From Megalopta genalis (Eukaryota; Arthropoda; Insecta; Hymenoptera; Halictidae): a DNA stretch of 64,000 bases. Below, piece by piece: positions 48,601 to 63,500 of this stretch (position 1 is the first letter of the stretch; each line of letters opens with the position of its first letter). Both the position numbers and the translations under genes were made by a program. A model generated the notes under the pieces. It had not been told where the DNA came from, ran no database searches, and saw only the letters and a list, made by a program, of their open reading frames with translations. Location: positions 248,001 through 312,000 of the forward strand of contig NW_027476313.1 in assembly GCF_051020955.1 (NCBI RefSeq). Direction: 5' to 3'.

Positions 48601-51500
48601 CTTCAAATCCATGCGATACAAATGGTTTAGCTTCGAATACTTGTGATATACATGATTTAGATTCAACTGCATGCGAAACAAACGAGTTAGCTTCAAATCC
48701 AAGCGAAACACATGATTTAGATTCAAATTCATGCGACGTAGGAGGCTTAGATTCAAATCCATGCGAAACGAACGGTTTAGCTTCAAATACATGCGAATAT
48801 AAGCGATATAGCTTCAACTGCATGCGAAACAAACGAGTTAGCTTCAAATCCAAGCGAAACACATGATTTAGATTCAAATTCATGCGACGTAGGAGGCTTA
48901 GATTCAAATCCATGTGAAACGAACGGTTTAGCTTCAAATACTTGTGATATACATGATTTAGCTTTAACTGCATGCGAAACAAACGAATTAGCTTCAAATG
49001 CATGCGAAACACATGATTTAGATTCAAATTCATGCGACGTAGGAGGCTTAGATTCAAATCCATGCGAAACGAACGGTTTAGCTTCAAATACTTGTGATAT
49101 ACATGATTTAGCATAAAGTGCATTGCGAAACAAACGAGTTAGCTTCAAATCCATGCGAAACACATGATTTAGCTTGAAATCAATGCGAAGTAGAAGCCCT
49201 TGTTTCAAATTCATGCGAATCGAATGATTTGGTTTCAAATACTTGCGAATATAAGCGATATAGCTTCAACTGCATGCGAAACAATCGAGTTAGCTTCTAA
49301 TCCAAACTTCAAATCAATGCGAAGTAGAAGGAATGCGAAACAATCGAGTTAGCTTCAAGTCCAAGCATAACACATGATTTAGATTCGAATCATTGCGCAT
49401 TAGAAGGCTTAGCTTCAAATCCATGCGATACAAATGGTTTAGCTTCGAATACTTGTGATATACATGATTTAGCTTCAACTGCATGCGAAACAAACGAATT
49501 AGCTTCAAATCCATGCGAAACACATGGTTTAGATTCAAATAGTTGTTTATACATAATTTAGCTTCAACTGCATGCGAAACAAACGAATTAGCTTCAAATG
49601 CAAGCGAAACACATGATTTAGATTCAAATTCATGCGAAGTAGGAGGCTTAGATTCAAATCCATGCGAAACGAACGGTTTAGCTTCAAATACTTGTGATAT
49701 ACATGATTTAGCTTTAACTGCATGCGAAACAAACGAGTTAGCTTCAAATCCAAGCGAAACACATGATTTAGCTTCAAATTCATGCGACGTAGGAGGCTTA
49801 GATTCAAATCCATGCGAAACGAACGGTTTAGCTTCAAATACTTGTGATATACATGATTTAGCTTCAACTGCATGCGAAACAAACGAGTTAGCTTCAAATC
49901 CAAGCGAAACACATGATTTAGCTTGAAATCAATGCGAAGTAGTAGCCTTAGTTTCAAATTTATGCGAAACGAATGATTTGGCTTCAAATACTTGCGAATA
50001 TAAGCGATATAGCTTCAACTGCATGCGAAACAAACGAGTTAGCTTCAAATCCAAGCGAAACACATGATTTAGCTTCAATTTCATGCAAGTATAAGTCTTA
50101 GCTTCAAATACATGCGAAATAAATGGTTTAGCTTCAAATACATGTTTTATACATGATTTAGCATAAAGTGTATTGCGAAACAATCGAGTTAGCTTCTAAT
50201 CCAAACTTCAAATGAATTCGAAGTAGAAGGAATGCGAAACAATCGAGTTAGCTTCAAGTCCAAGCATAACACATGATTTAGATTCGAATCATTGCGCATT
50301 AGAAGGCTTAGCTTCAAATCCATGCGATACAAATGGTTTAGCTTCGAATACTTGTGATATACATGATTTAGCTTCAACTGCATGCGAAACAAACGAATTA
50401 GCTTCAAATCCATGCGAAACACATGGTTTAGCTTCAAATAGTTGTTTATACATAATTTAGCTTCAACTGCATGCGAAACAAACGAATTAGCTTCAAATGC
50501 AAGCGAAACACATGATTTAGATTCAAATTCATGCGAAGTAGGAGGCTTAGATTCAAATCCATGCGAAACGAATGGTTTAGCTTCAAATACTTGTGATATA
50601 CATGATTTAGCTTCAACTGCATGCGAAACAAACGAGTTAGCTTCAAATCCAAGCGAAACACATGATTTAGCTTCAAATCAATGCGAAGTAGTTGCCTTAG
50701 TTTCAAATTTATGCGAAACGAATGATTTGGCTTCAAATACTTGCGAATATAAGCGATATAGCTTCAACTGCATGCGAAACTAACGAGTTAGCTTCAAATC
50801 CAAGCGAAACACATGATTTAGCTTCAATTTCATGCAAAGTATAAGTCTTAGCTTCAAATACATGCGAAATAAATGGTTTAGCTTCAAATACATGTTTTAT
50901 ACATGATTTAGCATAAAGTGCATTGCGAAACAATCGAGTTAGCTTCTAATCCAAACTTCAAATGAATTCGAAGTAGAAGGAATGCGAAACAATCGAGTTA
51001 GCTTCAAATCCAAGCAAAACACATGATTAAGCTTCGAATCATTGCGCATTAGAAGGTTTAGCTTCAAATCCATGCGATACAAATGGTTTAGCTTCGAATA
51101 CTTGTGATATACATGATTTAGCTTCAACTGCATGCGAAACAAACGAGTTAGCTTCAAATCCATGCGAAACACATGGTTTAGCTTCAAATAGTTGTTTATA
51201 CATAATTTAGCTTCAACTGCATGCGAAACAAACGAATTAGCTTCAAATGCAAGCGAAACACATGATTTAGATTCAAATTCATGCGAAGTAGGAGGCTTAG
51301 ATTCAAATCCATGCGAAACGAATGGTTTAGCTTCAAATACTTGTGATATACATGATTTAGCTTCAACTGCATGCGAAACAAACGAGTTAGCTTCAAATCC
51401 AAGCGAAACACATGATTTAGCTTCAAATCAATGCGAAGTAGTTGCCTTAGTTTCAAATTTATGCGAAACGAATGATTTGGCTTCAAATACTTGCGAATAT
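42348..51500 (-). repeat. 2732-bp and 3422-bp super-repeats
   Basis: Equivalent points 42348, 45080 and 48502 are 2732 and 3422 bp apart. The later 3422-bp spacing also holds at 46767/50189 and 47517/50939. Within it, 750-bp units (25 monomers) occur as adjacent pairs. The segment at 42640-43080 with the variant CATAAAGTGCATTGCGAAAC followed by AAACGAG recurs in each. Confidence 0.75.
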
Positions 51501-51569
51501 AAGCGATATAGCTTCAACTGCATGCGAAACAAACGAGTTAGCTTCAAATCCAAGCGAAACACATGATTT

Positions 51570-54500
51570 AGCTTCAAATTCTTGCGATTCACATGGTTTA
51601 GCTTCAAATCCTTGCTATGCAAATGGTTTAGCTTCAAATACTTGTTTATACATAATTCAGCTTCAACTGCATGCGAAAGAAACGAATTAGCTTCAAATGC
51701 AAGCGAAACAAATGATTTAGATTCAAATTCATGCGAAGTAGGAGGCTTAGATTCAAATCCATGCGAAACGAATGGTTTAGCTTCAAATACTTGTGATATA
51801 CATGATTTAGCTTCAACTGCATGCGGAACAAACGCGTTAGCTTCAAATCCAAGCGAAACACATGATTTAGCTTCAAATCAATGCGAAGTAGTAGCCTTAG
51901 TTTCAAATTTATGCGAAACGAATGATGTGGCTTCAAATACTTGCGAATATAAGCGATATAGCTTCAACTGCATGCGAAACTAACGAGTTAGCTTCAAATC
52001 CAAGCGAAACACATGATTTAGCTTCAAATTCCTCCGAAGTAGAAGGCTTAGCTTTAAATACATGAGAAACAAATGATTTATCTTCAGATAATTGCGATAT
52101 ATGTGATATAGCTTCAAATCCATGCGAATCACATGATTTAGCTTCAAATGCATGCGAATCACATGGACTAGCTTCATAGCTTCATATTCTTGCGAAACAG
52201 ATGGATTAGATTCAGATACTTGTGATGTACATGTTTTAGCTTCAACTGCATGCGAAACAAACGAGTTAGCTTCAAATCCAAGCGAAACACATGATTTAGC
52301 TTGAAATCAATGCGAAGTAGACACCCTAGTTTCAAATTCATGCGAATCGAATGATTTGGTTTCAAATACTTGCGAATATAAGCGATATAGCTTCAACTGC
52401 ATGCGAAACAAACGAGTTAGCTTCAAATCCAAGCGAAACACATGATTTAGCTTCAATTTCATGCAAAGTATAAGTCTTAGCTTCAAATACATGCGAAATA
52501 AATGGTTTAGCTTCAAATACATGTTTTATACATGATTTAGCATAAAGTGTATTGCGAAACAATCGAGTTAGCTTCTAACCCAAACTTCAAATGAATTCGA
52601 AGTAGAAGGAATGCGAAACAATCGAGTTAGCTTCAAGTCCAAGCATAACACATGATTTAGATTCGAATCATTGCGCATTAGAAGGCTTAGCTTCAAATCC
52701 ATGCGATACAAATGGTTTAGCTTCGAATACTTGTGATATACATGATTTAGCTTCAACTGCATGCGAAACAAACGAATTAGCTTCAAATCCATGCGAAACA
52801 CATGGTTTAGCTTCAAATAGTTGTTTATACATAATTTAGCTTCAACTGCATGCGAAACAAACGAATTAGCTTCAAATGCAAGCGAAACACATGATTTAGA
52901 TTCAAATTCATGCGAAGTAGGAGGCTTAGATTCAAATCCATGCGAAACGAATGGTTTAGCTTCAAATACTTGTGATATACATGATTTAGCTTCAACTGCA
53001 TGCGAAACAAACGAGTTAGCTTCAAATCCAAGCGAAACACATGATTTAGCTTCAAATCAATGCGAAGTAGTTGCCTTAGTTTCAAATTTATGCGAAACGA
53101 ATGATTTGGCTTCAAATACTTGCGAATATAAGCGATATAGCTTCAACTGCATGCGAAACTAACGAGTTAGCTTCAAATCCAAGCGAATCACATGATTTAG
53201 CTTCAATTTCATGCAAAGTATAAGTCTTAGCTTCAAATACATGCGAAATAAATGGTTTAGCTTCAAATACATGTTTTATACATGATTTAGCATAAAGTGT
53301 ATTGCGAAACAATCGAGTTAGCTTCTAATCCAAACTTCAAATGAATTCGAAGTAGAAGGAATGCGAAACAATCGAGTTAGCTTCAAGTCCAAGCATAACA
53401 CATGATTTAGATTCGAATCATTGCGCATTAGAAGGCTTAGCTTCAAATCCATGCGATACAAATGGTTTAGCTTCGAATACTTGTGATATACATGATTTAG
53501 CTTCAACTGCATGCGAAACAAACGAATTAGCTTCAAATCCATGCGAAACACATGGTTTAGCTTCAAATAGTTGTTTATACATAATTTAGCTTCAACTGCA
53601 TGCGAAACAAACGAATTAGCTTCAAATGCAAGCGAAACACATGATTTAGATTCAAATTCATGCGAAGTAGGAGGCTTAGATTCAAATCCATGCGAAACGA
53701 ATGGTTTAGCTTCAAATACTTGTGATATACATGATTTAGCTTCAACTGCATGCGAAACAAACGAGTTAGCTTCAAATCCAAGCGAAACACATGATTTAGC
53801 TTCAAATCAATGCGAAGTAGTTGCCTTAGTTTCAAATTTATGCGAAACGAATGATTTGGCTTCAAATACTTGCGAATATAAGCGATATAGCTTCAACTGC
53901 ATGCGAAACTAACGAGTTAGCTTCAAATCCAAGCGAAACACATGATTTAGCTTCAATTTCATGCAAAGTATAAGTCTTAGCTTCAAATACATGCGAAATA
54001 AATGGTTTAGCTTCAAATACATGTTTTATACATGATTTAGCATAAAGTGCATTGCGAAACAATCGAGTTAGCTTCTAATCCAAACTTCAAATGAATTCGA
54101 AGTAGAAGGAATGCGAAACAATCGAGTTAGCTTCAAATCCAAGCAAAACACATGATTAAGCTTCGAATCATTGCGCATTAGAAGGTTTAGCTTCAAATCC
54201 ATGCGATACAAATGGTTTAGCTTCGAATACTTGTGATATACATGATTTAGCTTCAACTGCATGCGAAACAAACGAGTTAGCTTCAAATCCAAGCGAAACA
54301 CATGATTTAGATTCAAATTCATGCGACGTAGGAGGCTTAGATTCAAATCCATGCGAAACGAACGGTTTAGCTTCAAATACTTGTGATATACATGAATTAG
54401 CTTTAACTGCATGCGAAACAAACGAGTTAGCTTCAAATCCAAGCGAAACACATGATTTAGATTCAAATTCATGCGACGTAGGAGGCTTAGATTCAAATCC

Positions 54501-57500
54501 ATGCGAAACGAACGGTTTAGCTTCAAATACTTGTGATATACATGATTTAGCTTCAACTGCATGCGGAACAAACGCGTTAGCTTCAAATCCAAGCGAAACA
54601 CATGATTTAGCTTCAAATTCTTGCGATTCACATGGTTTAGCTTCAAATCCTTGCTATGCAAATGGTTTAGCTTCAAATACTTGTTTATACATAATTCAGC
54701 TTCAACTGCATGCGAAAGAAACGAATTAGCTTCAAATGCAAGCGAAACAAATGATTTAGATTCAAATTCATGCGAAGTAGGAGGCTTAGATTCAAATCCA
54801 TGCGAAACGAATGGTTTAGCTTCAAATACTTGTGATATACATGATTTAGCTTCAACTGCATGCGGAACAAACGCGTTAGCTTCAAATCCAAGCGAAACAC
54901 ATGATTTAGCTTCAAATCAATGCGAAGTAGTAGCCTTAGTTTCAAATTTATGCGAAACGAATGATGTGGCTTCAAATACTTGCGAATATAAGCGATATAG
55001 CTTCAACTGCATGCGAAACTAACGAGTTAGCTTCAAATCCAAGCGAAACACATGATTTAGCTTCAAATTCCTCCGAAGTAGAAGGCTTAGCTTTAAATAC
55101 ATGAGAAACAAATGATTTATCTTCAGATAATTGCGATATATGTGATATAGCTTCAAATCCATGCGAATCACATGATTTAGCTTCAAATGCATGCGAATCA
55201 CATGGACTAGCTTCATAGCTTCATATTCTTGCGAAACAGATGGATTAGATTCAGATACTTGTGATGTACATGTTTTAGCTTCAACTGCATGCGAAACAAA
55301 CGAGTTAGCTTCAAATCCAAGCGAAACACATGATTTAGCTTGAAATCAATGCGAAGTAGACACCCTAGTTTCAAATTCATGCGAATCGAATGATTTGGTT
55401 TCAAATACTTGCGAATATAAGCGATATAGCTTCAACTGCATGCGAAACAAACGAGTTAGCTTCAAATCCAAGCGAAACACATGATTTAGCTTCAATTTCA
55501 TGCAAAGTATAAGTCTTAGCTTCAAATACATGCGAAATAAATGGTTTAGCTTCAAATACATGTTTTATACATGATTTAGCATAAAGTGTATTGCGAAACA
55601 ATCGAGTTAGCTTCTAACCCAAACTTCAAATGAATTCGAAGTAGAAGGAATGCGAAACAATCGAGTTAGCTTCAAGTCCAAGCATAACACATGATTTAGA
55701 TTCGAATCATTGCGCATTAGAAGGCTTAGCTTCAAATCCATGCGATACAAATGGTTTAGCTTCGAATACTTGTGATATACATGATTTAGCTTCAACTGCA
55801 TGCGAAACAAACGAATTAGCTTCAAATCCATGCGAAACACATGGTTTAGCTTCAAATAGTTGTTTATACATAATTTAGCTTCAACTGCATGCGAAACAAA
55901 CGAATTAGCTTCAAATGCAAGCGAAACACATGATTTAGATTCAAATTCATGCGAAGTAGGAGGCTTAGATTCAAATCCATGCGAAACGAATGGTTTAGCT
56001 TCAAATACTTGTGATATACATGATTTAGCTTCAACTGCATGCGAAACAAACGAGTTAGCTTCAAATCCAAGCGAAACACATGATTTAGCTTCAAATCAAT
56101 GCGAAGTAGTTGCCTTAGTTTCAAATTTATGCGAAACGAATGATTTGGCTTCAAATACTTGCGAATATAAGCGATATAGCTTCAACTGCATGCGAAACTA
56201 ACGAGTTAGCTTCAAATCCAAGCGAATCACATGATTTAGCTTCAATTTCATGCAAAGTATAAGTCTTAGCTTCAAATACATGCGAAATAAATGGTTTAGC
56301 TTCAAATACATGTTTTATACATGATTTAGCATAAAGTGTATTGCGAAACAATCGAGTTAGCTTCTAATCCAAACTTCAAATGAATTCGAAGTAGAAGGAA
56401 TGCGAAACAATCGAGTTAGCTTCAAGTCCAAGCATAACACATGATTTAGATTCGAATCATTGCGCATTAGAAGGCTTAGCTTCAAATCCATGCGATACAA
56501 ATGGTTTAGCTTCGAATACTTGTGATATACATGATTTAGCTTCAACTGCATGCGAAACAAACGAATTAGCTTCAAATCCATGCGAAACACATGGTTTAGC
56601 TTCAAATAGTTGTTTATACATAATTTAGCTTCAACTGCATGCGAAACAAACGAATTAGCTTCAAATGCAAGCGAAACACATGATTTAGATTCAAATTCAT
56701 GCGAAGTAGGAGGCTTAGATTCAAATCCATGCGAAACGAATGGTTTAGCTTCAAATACTTGTGATATACATGATTTAGCTTCAACTGCATGCGAAACAAA
56801 CGAGTTAGCTTCAAATCCAAGCGAAACACATGATTTAGCTTCAAATCAATGCGAAGTAGTTGCCTTAGTTTCAAATTTATGCGAAACGAATGATTTGGCT
56901 TCAAATACTTGCGAATATAAGCGATATAGCTTCAACTGCATGCGAAACTAACGAGTTAGCTTCAAATCCAAGCGAAACACATGATTTAGCTTCAATTTCA
57001 TGCAAAGTATAAGTCTTAGCTTCAAATACATGCGAAATAAATGGTTTAGCTTCAAATACATGTTTTATACATGATTTAGCATAAAGTGCATTGCGAAACA
57101 ATCGAGTTAGCTTCTAATCCAAACTTCAAATGAATTCGAAGTAGAAGGAATGCGAAACAATCGAGTTAGCTTCAAATCCAAGCAAAACACATGATTAAGC
57201 TTCGAATCATTGCGCATTAGAAGGTTTAGCTTCAAATCCATGCGATACAAATGGTTTAGCTTCGAATACTTGTGATATACATGATTTAGCTTCAACTGCA
57301 TGCGAAACAAACGAGTTAGCTTCAAATCCAAGCGAAACACATGATTTAGATTCAAATTCATGCGACGTAGGAGGCTTAGATTCAAATCCATGCGAAACGA
57401 ACGGTTTAGCTTCAAATACTTGTGATATACATGAATTAGCTTTAACTGCATGCGAAACAAACGAGTTAGCTTCAAATCCAAGCGAAACACATGATTTAGA

Positions 57501-60500
57501 TTCAAATTCATGCGACGTAGGAGGCTTAGATTCAAATCCATGCGAAACGAACGGTTTAGCTTCAAATACTTGTGATATACATGATTTAGCTTCAACTGCA
57601 TGCGGAACAAACGCGTTAGCTTCAAATCCAAGCGAAACACATGATTTAGCTTCAAATCAATGCGAAGTAGTAGCCTTAGTTTCAAATTTATGCGAAACGA
57701 ATGATGTGGCTTCAAATACTTGCGAATATAAGCGATATAGCTTCAACTGCATGCGAAACTAACGAGTTAGCTTCAAATCCAAGCGAAACACATGATTTAG
57801 CTTGAAATCAATGCGAAGTAGACACCCTAGTTTCAAATTCATGCGAATCGAATGATTTGGTTTCAAATACTTGCGAATATAAGCGATATAGCTTCAACTG
57901 CATGCGAAACTAACGAGTTAGCTTCAAATCCAAGCGAAACACATGATTTAGCTTCAATTTCATGCAAAGTATAAGTCTTAGCTTCAAATACATGCGAAAT
58001 AAATGGTTTAGCTTCAAATACATGTTTTATACATGATTTAGCATAAAGTGCATTGCGAAACAATCGAGTTAGCTTCTAATCCAAACTTCAAATGAATTCG
58101 AAGTAGAAGGAATGCGAAACAATCGAGTTAGCTTCAAATCCAAGCAAAACACATGATTAAGCTTCGAATCATTGCGCATTAGAAGGTTTAGCTTCAAATC
58201 CATGCGATACAAATGGTTTAGCTTCGAATACTTGTGATATACATGATTTAGCTTCAACTGCATGCGAAACAAACGAGTTAGCTTCAAATCCAAGCGAAAC
58301 ACATGATTTAGATTCAAATTCATGCGACGTAGGAGGCTTAGATTCAAATCCATGCGAAACGAACGGTTTAGCTTCAAATACTTGTGATATACATGAATTA
58401 GCTTTAACTGCATGCGAAACAAACGAGTTAGCTTCAAATCCAAGCGAAACACATGATTTAGATTCAAATTCATGCGACGTAGGAGGCTTAGATTCAAATC
58501 CATGCGAAACGAACGGTTTAGCTTCAAATACTTGTGATATACATGATTTAGCTTCAACTGCATGCGGAACAAACGCGTTAGCTTCAAATCCAAGCGAAAC
58601 ACATGATTTAGCTTCAAATCAATGCGAAGTAGTAGCCTTAGTTTCAAATTTATGCGAAACGAATGATGTGGCTTCAAATACTTGCGAATATAAGCGATAT
58701 AGCTTCAACTGCATGCGAAACTAACGAGTTAGCTTCAAATCCAAGCGAAACACATGATTTAGCTTGAAATCAATGCGAAGTAGACACCCTAGTTTCAAAT
58801 TCATGCGAATCGAATGATTTGGTTTCAAATACTTGCGAATATAAGCGATATAGCTTCAACTGCATGCGAAACAAACGAGTTAGCTTCAAATCCAAGCGAA
58901 ACACATGATTTAGCTTCAATTTCATGCAAAGTATAAGTCTTAGCTTCAAATACATGCGAAATAAATGGTTTAGCTTCAAATACATGTTTTATACATGATT
59001 TAGCATAAAGTGTATTGCGAAACAATCGAGTTAGCTTCTAATCCAAACTTCAAATGAATTCGAAGTAGAAGGAATGCGAAACAATCGAGTTAGCTTCAAG
59101 TCCAAGCATAACACATGATTTAGATTCGAATCATTGCGTATTAGAAGGCTTAGCTTCAAATCCATGCGATACAAATGGTTTAGCTTCGAATACTTGTGAT
59201 ATACATGATTTAGCTTCAACTGCATGCGAAACAAACGAATTAGCTTCAAATCCATGCGAAACACATGGTTTAGCTTCAAATAGTTGTTTATACATAATTT
59301 AGCTTCAACTGCATGCGAAACAAACGAATTAGCTTCAAATGCAAGCGAAACACATGATTTAGATTCAAATTCATGCGAAGTAGGAGGCTTAGATTCAAAT
59401 CCATGCGAAACGAATGGTTTAGCTTCAAATACTTGTGATATACATGATTTAGCTTCAACTGCATGCGAAACAAACGAGTTAGCTTCAAATCCAAGCGAAA
59501 CACATGATTTAGCTTCAAATCAATGCGAAGTAGTTGCCTTAGTTTCAAATTTATGCGAAACGAATGATTTGGCTTCAAATACTTGCGAATATAAGCGATA
59601 TAGCTTCAACTGCATGCGAAACAAACGAGTTAGCTTCAAATCCAAGCGAAACACATGATTTAGCTTCAAATTCTTGCGATTCACATGGTTTAGCTTCAAA
59701 TCCTTGCTATGCAAATGGTTTAGCTTCAAATACTTGTTTATACATAATTCAGCTTCAACTGCATGCGAAAGAAACGAATTAGCTTCAAATGCAAGCGAAA
59801 CAAATGATTTAGATTCAAATTCATGCGAAGTAGGAGGCTTAGATTCAAATCCATGCGAAACGAATGGTTTAGCTTCAAATACTTGTGATATACATGATTT
59901 AGCTTCAACTGCATGCGGAACAAACGCGTTAGCTTCAAATCCAAGCGAAACACATGATTTAGCTTCAAATCAATGCGAAGTAGTAGCCTTAGTTTCAAAT
60001 TTATGCGAAACGAATGATGTGGCTTCAAATACTTGCGAATATAAGCGATATAGCTTCAACTGCATGCGAAACTAACGAGTTAGCTTCAAATCCAAGCGAA
60101 ACACATGATTTAGCTTCAAATTCCTCCGAAGTAGAAGGCTTAGCTTTAAATACATGAGAAACAAATGATTTATCTTCAGATAATTGCGATATATGTGATA
60201 TAGCTTCAAATCCATGCGAATCACATGATTTAGCTTCAAATGCATGCGAATCACATGGACTAGCTTCATAGCTTCATATTCTTGCGAAACAGATGGATTA
60301 GATTCAGATACTTGTGATGTACATGTTTTAGCTTCAACTGCATGCGAAACAAACGAGTTAGCTTCAAATCCAAGCGAAACACATGATTTAGCTTGAAATC
60401 AATGCGAAGTAGACACCCTAGTTTCAAATTCATGCGAATCGAATGATTTGGTTTCAAATACTTGCGAATATAAGCGATATAGCTTCAACTGCATGCGAAA

Positions 60501-63500
60501 CAAACGAGTTAGCTTCAAATCCAAGCGAAACACATGATTTAGCTTCAATTTCATGCAAAGTATAAGTCTTAGCTTCAAATACATGCGAAATAAATGGTTT
60601 AGCTTCAAATACATGTTTTATACATGATTTAGCATAAAGTGTATTGCGAAACAATCGAGTTAGCTTCTAACCCAAACTTCAAATGAATTCGAAGTAGAAG
60701 GAATGCGAAACAATCGAGTTAGCTTCAAGTCCAAGCATAACACATGATTTAGATTCGAATCATTGCGCATTAGAAGGCTTAGCTTCAAATCCATGCGATA
60801 CAAATGGTTTAGCTTCGAATACTTGTGATATACATGATTTAGCTTCAACTGCATGCGAAACAAACGAATTAGCTTCAAATCCATGCGAAACACATGGTTT
60901 AGCTTCAAATAGTTGTTTATACATAATTTAGCTTCAACTGCATGCGAAACAAACGAATTAGCTTCAAATGCAAGCGAAACACATGATTTAGATTCAAATT
61001 CATGCGAAGTAGGAGGCTTAGATTCAAATCCATGCGAAACGAATGGTTTAGCTTCAAATACTTGTGATATACATGATTTAGCTTCAACTGCATGCGAAAC
61101 AAACGAGTTAGCTTCAAATCCAAGCGAAACACATGATTTAGCTTCAAATCAATGCGAAGTAGTTGCCTTAGTTTCAAATTTATGCGAAACGAATGATTTG
61201 GCTTCAAATACTTGCGAATATAAGCGATATAGCTTCAACTGCATGCGAAACTAACGAGTTAGCTTCAAATCCAAGCGAATCACATGATTTAGCTTCAATT
61301 TCATGCAAAGTATAAGTCTTAGCTTCAAATACATGCGAAATAAATGGTTTAGCTTCAAATACATGTTTTATACATGATTTAGCATAAAGTGTATTGCGAA
61401 ACAATCGAGTTAGCTTCTAATCCAAACTTCAAATGAATTCGAAGTAGAAGGAATGCGAAACAATCGAGTTAGCTTCAAGTCCAAGCATAACACATGATTT
61501 AGATTCGAATCATTGCGCATTAGAAGGCTTAGCTTCAAATCCATGCGATACAAATGGTTTAGCTTCGAATACTTGTGATATACATGATTTAGCTTCAACT
61601 GCATGCGAAACAAACGAATTAGCTTCAAATCCATGCGAAACACATGGTTTAGCTTCAAATAGTTGTTTATACATAATTTAGCTTCAACTGCATGCGAAAC
61701 AAACGAATTAGCTTCAAATGCAAGCGAAACACATGATTTAGATTCAAATTCATGCGAAGTAGGAGGCTTAGATTCAAATCCATGCGAAACGAATGGTTTA
61801 GCTTCAAATACTTGTGATATACATGATTTAGCTTCAACTGCATGCGAAACAAACGAGTTAGCTTCAAATCCAAGCGAAACACATGATTTAGCTTCAAATC
61901 AATGCGAAGTAGTTGCCTTAGTTTCAAATTTATGCGAAACGAATGATTTGGCTTCAAATACTTGCGAATATAAGCGATATAGCTTCAACTGCATGCGAAA
62001 CTAACGAGTTAGCTTCAAATCCAAGCGAAACACATGATTTAGCTTCAATTTCATGCAAAGTATAAGTCTTAGCTTCAAATACATGCGAAATAAATGGTTT
62101 AGCTTCAAATACATGTTTTATACATGATTTAGCATAAAGTGCATTGCGAAACAATCGAGTTAGCTTCTAATCCAAACTTCAAATGAATTCGAAGTAGAAG
62201 GAATGCGAAACAATCGAGTTAGCTTCAAATCCAAGCAAAACACATGATTAAGCTTCGAATCATTGCGCATTAGAAGGTTTAGCTTCAAATCCATGCGATA
62301 CAAATGGTTTAGCTTCGAATACTTGTGATATACATGATTTAGCTTCAACTGCATGCGAAACAAACGAGTTAGCTTCAAATCCAAGCGAAACACATGATTT
62401 AGATTCAAATTCATGCGACGTAGGAGGCTTAGATTCAAATCCATGCGAAACGAACGGTTTAGCTTCAAATACTTGTGATATACATGAATTAGCTTTAACT
62501 GCATGCGAAACAAACGAGTTAGCTTCAAATCCAAGCGAAACACATGATTTAGCTTCAAATCAATGCGAAGTAGTAGCCTTAGTTTCAAATTTATGCGAAA
62601 CGAATGATGTGGCTTCAAATACTTGCGAATATAAGCGATATAGCTTCAACTGCATGCGAAACTAACGAGTTAGCTTCAAATCCAAGCGAAACACATGATT
62701 TAGCTTGAAATCAATGCGAAGTAGACACCCTAGTTTCAAATTCATGCGAATCGAATGATTTGGTTTCAAATACTTGCGAATATAAGCGATATAGCTTCAA
62801 CTGCATGCGAAACAAACGAGTTAGCTTCAAATCCAAGCGAAACACATGATTTAGCTTCAATTTCATGCAAAGTATAAGTCTTAGCTCCAAATACATGCGA
62901 AATAAATGGTTTAGCTTCAAATACATGTTTTATACATGATTTAGCATAAAGTGTATTGCGAAACAATCGAGTTAGCTTCTAATCCAAACTTCAAATGAAT
63001 TCGAAGTAGAAGGAATGCGAAACAATCGAGTTAGCTTCAAGTCCAAGCATAACACATGATTTAGATTCGAATCATTGCGCATTAGAAGGCTTAGCTTCAA
63101 ATCCATGCGATACAAATGGTTTAGCTTCGAATACTTGTGATATACATGATTTAGCTTCAACTGCATGCGAAACAAACGAATTAGCTTCAAATCCATGCGA
63201 AACACATGGTTTAGCTTCAAATAGTTGTTTATACATAATTTAGCTTCAACTGCATGCGAAACAAACGAATTAGCTTCAAAAGCAAGCGAAACACATGATT
63301 TAGATTCAAATTCATGCGAAGTAGGAGGCTTAGATTCAAATCCATGCGAAACGAATGGTTTAGCTTCAAATACTTGTGATATACATGATTTAGCTTCAAC
63401 TGCATGCGAAACAAACGAGTTAGCTTCAAATCCAAGCGAAACACATGATTTAGCTTCAAATCAATGCGAAGTAGTTGCCTTAGTTTCAAATTTATGCGAA

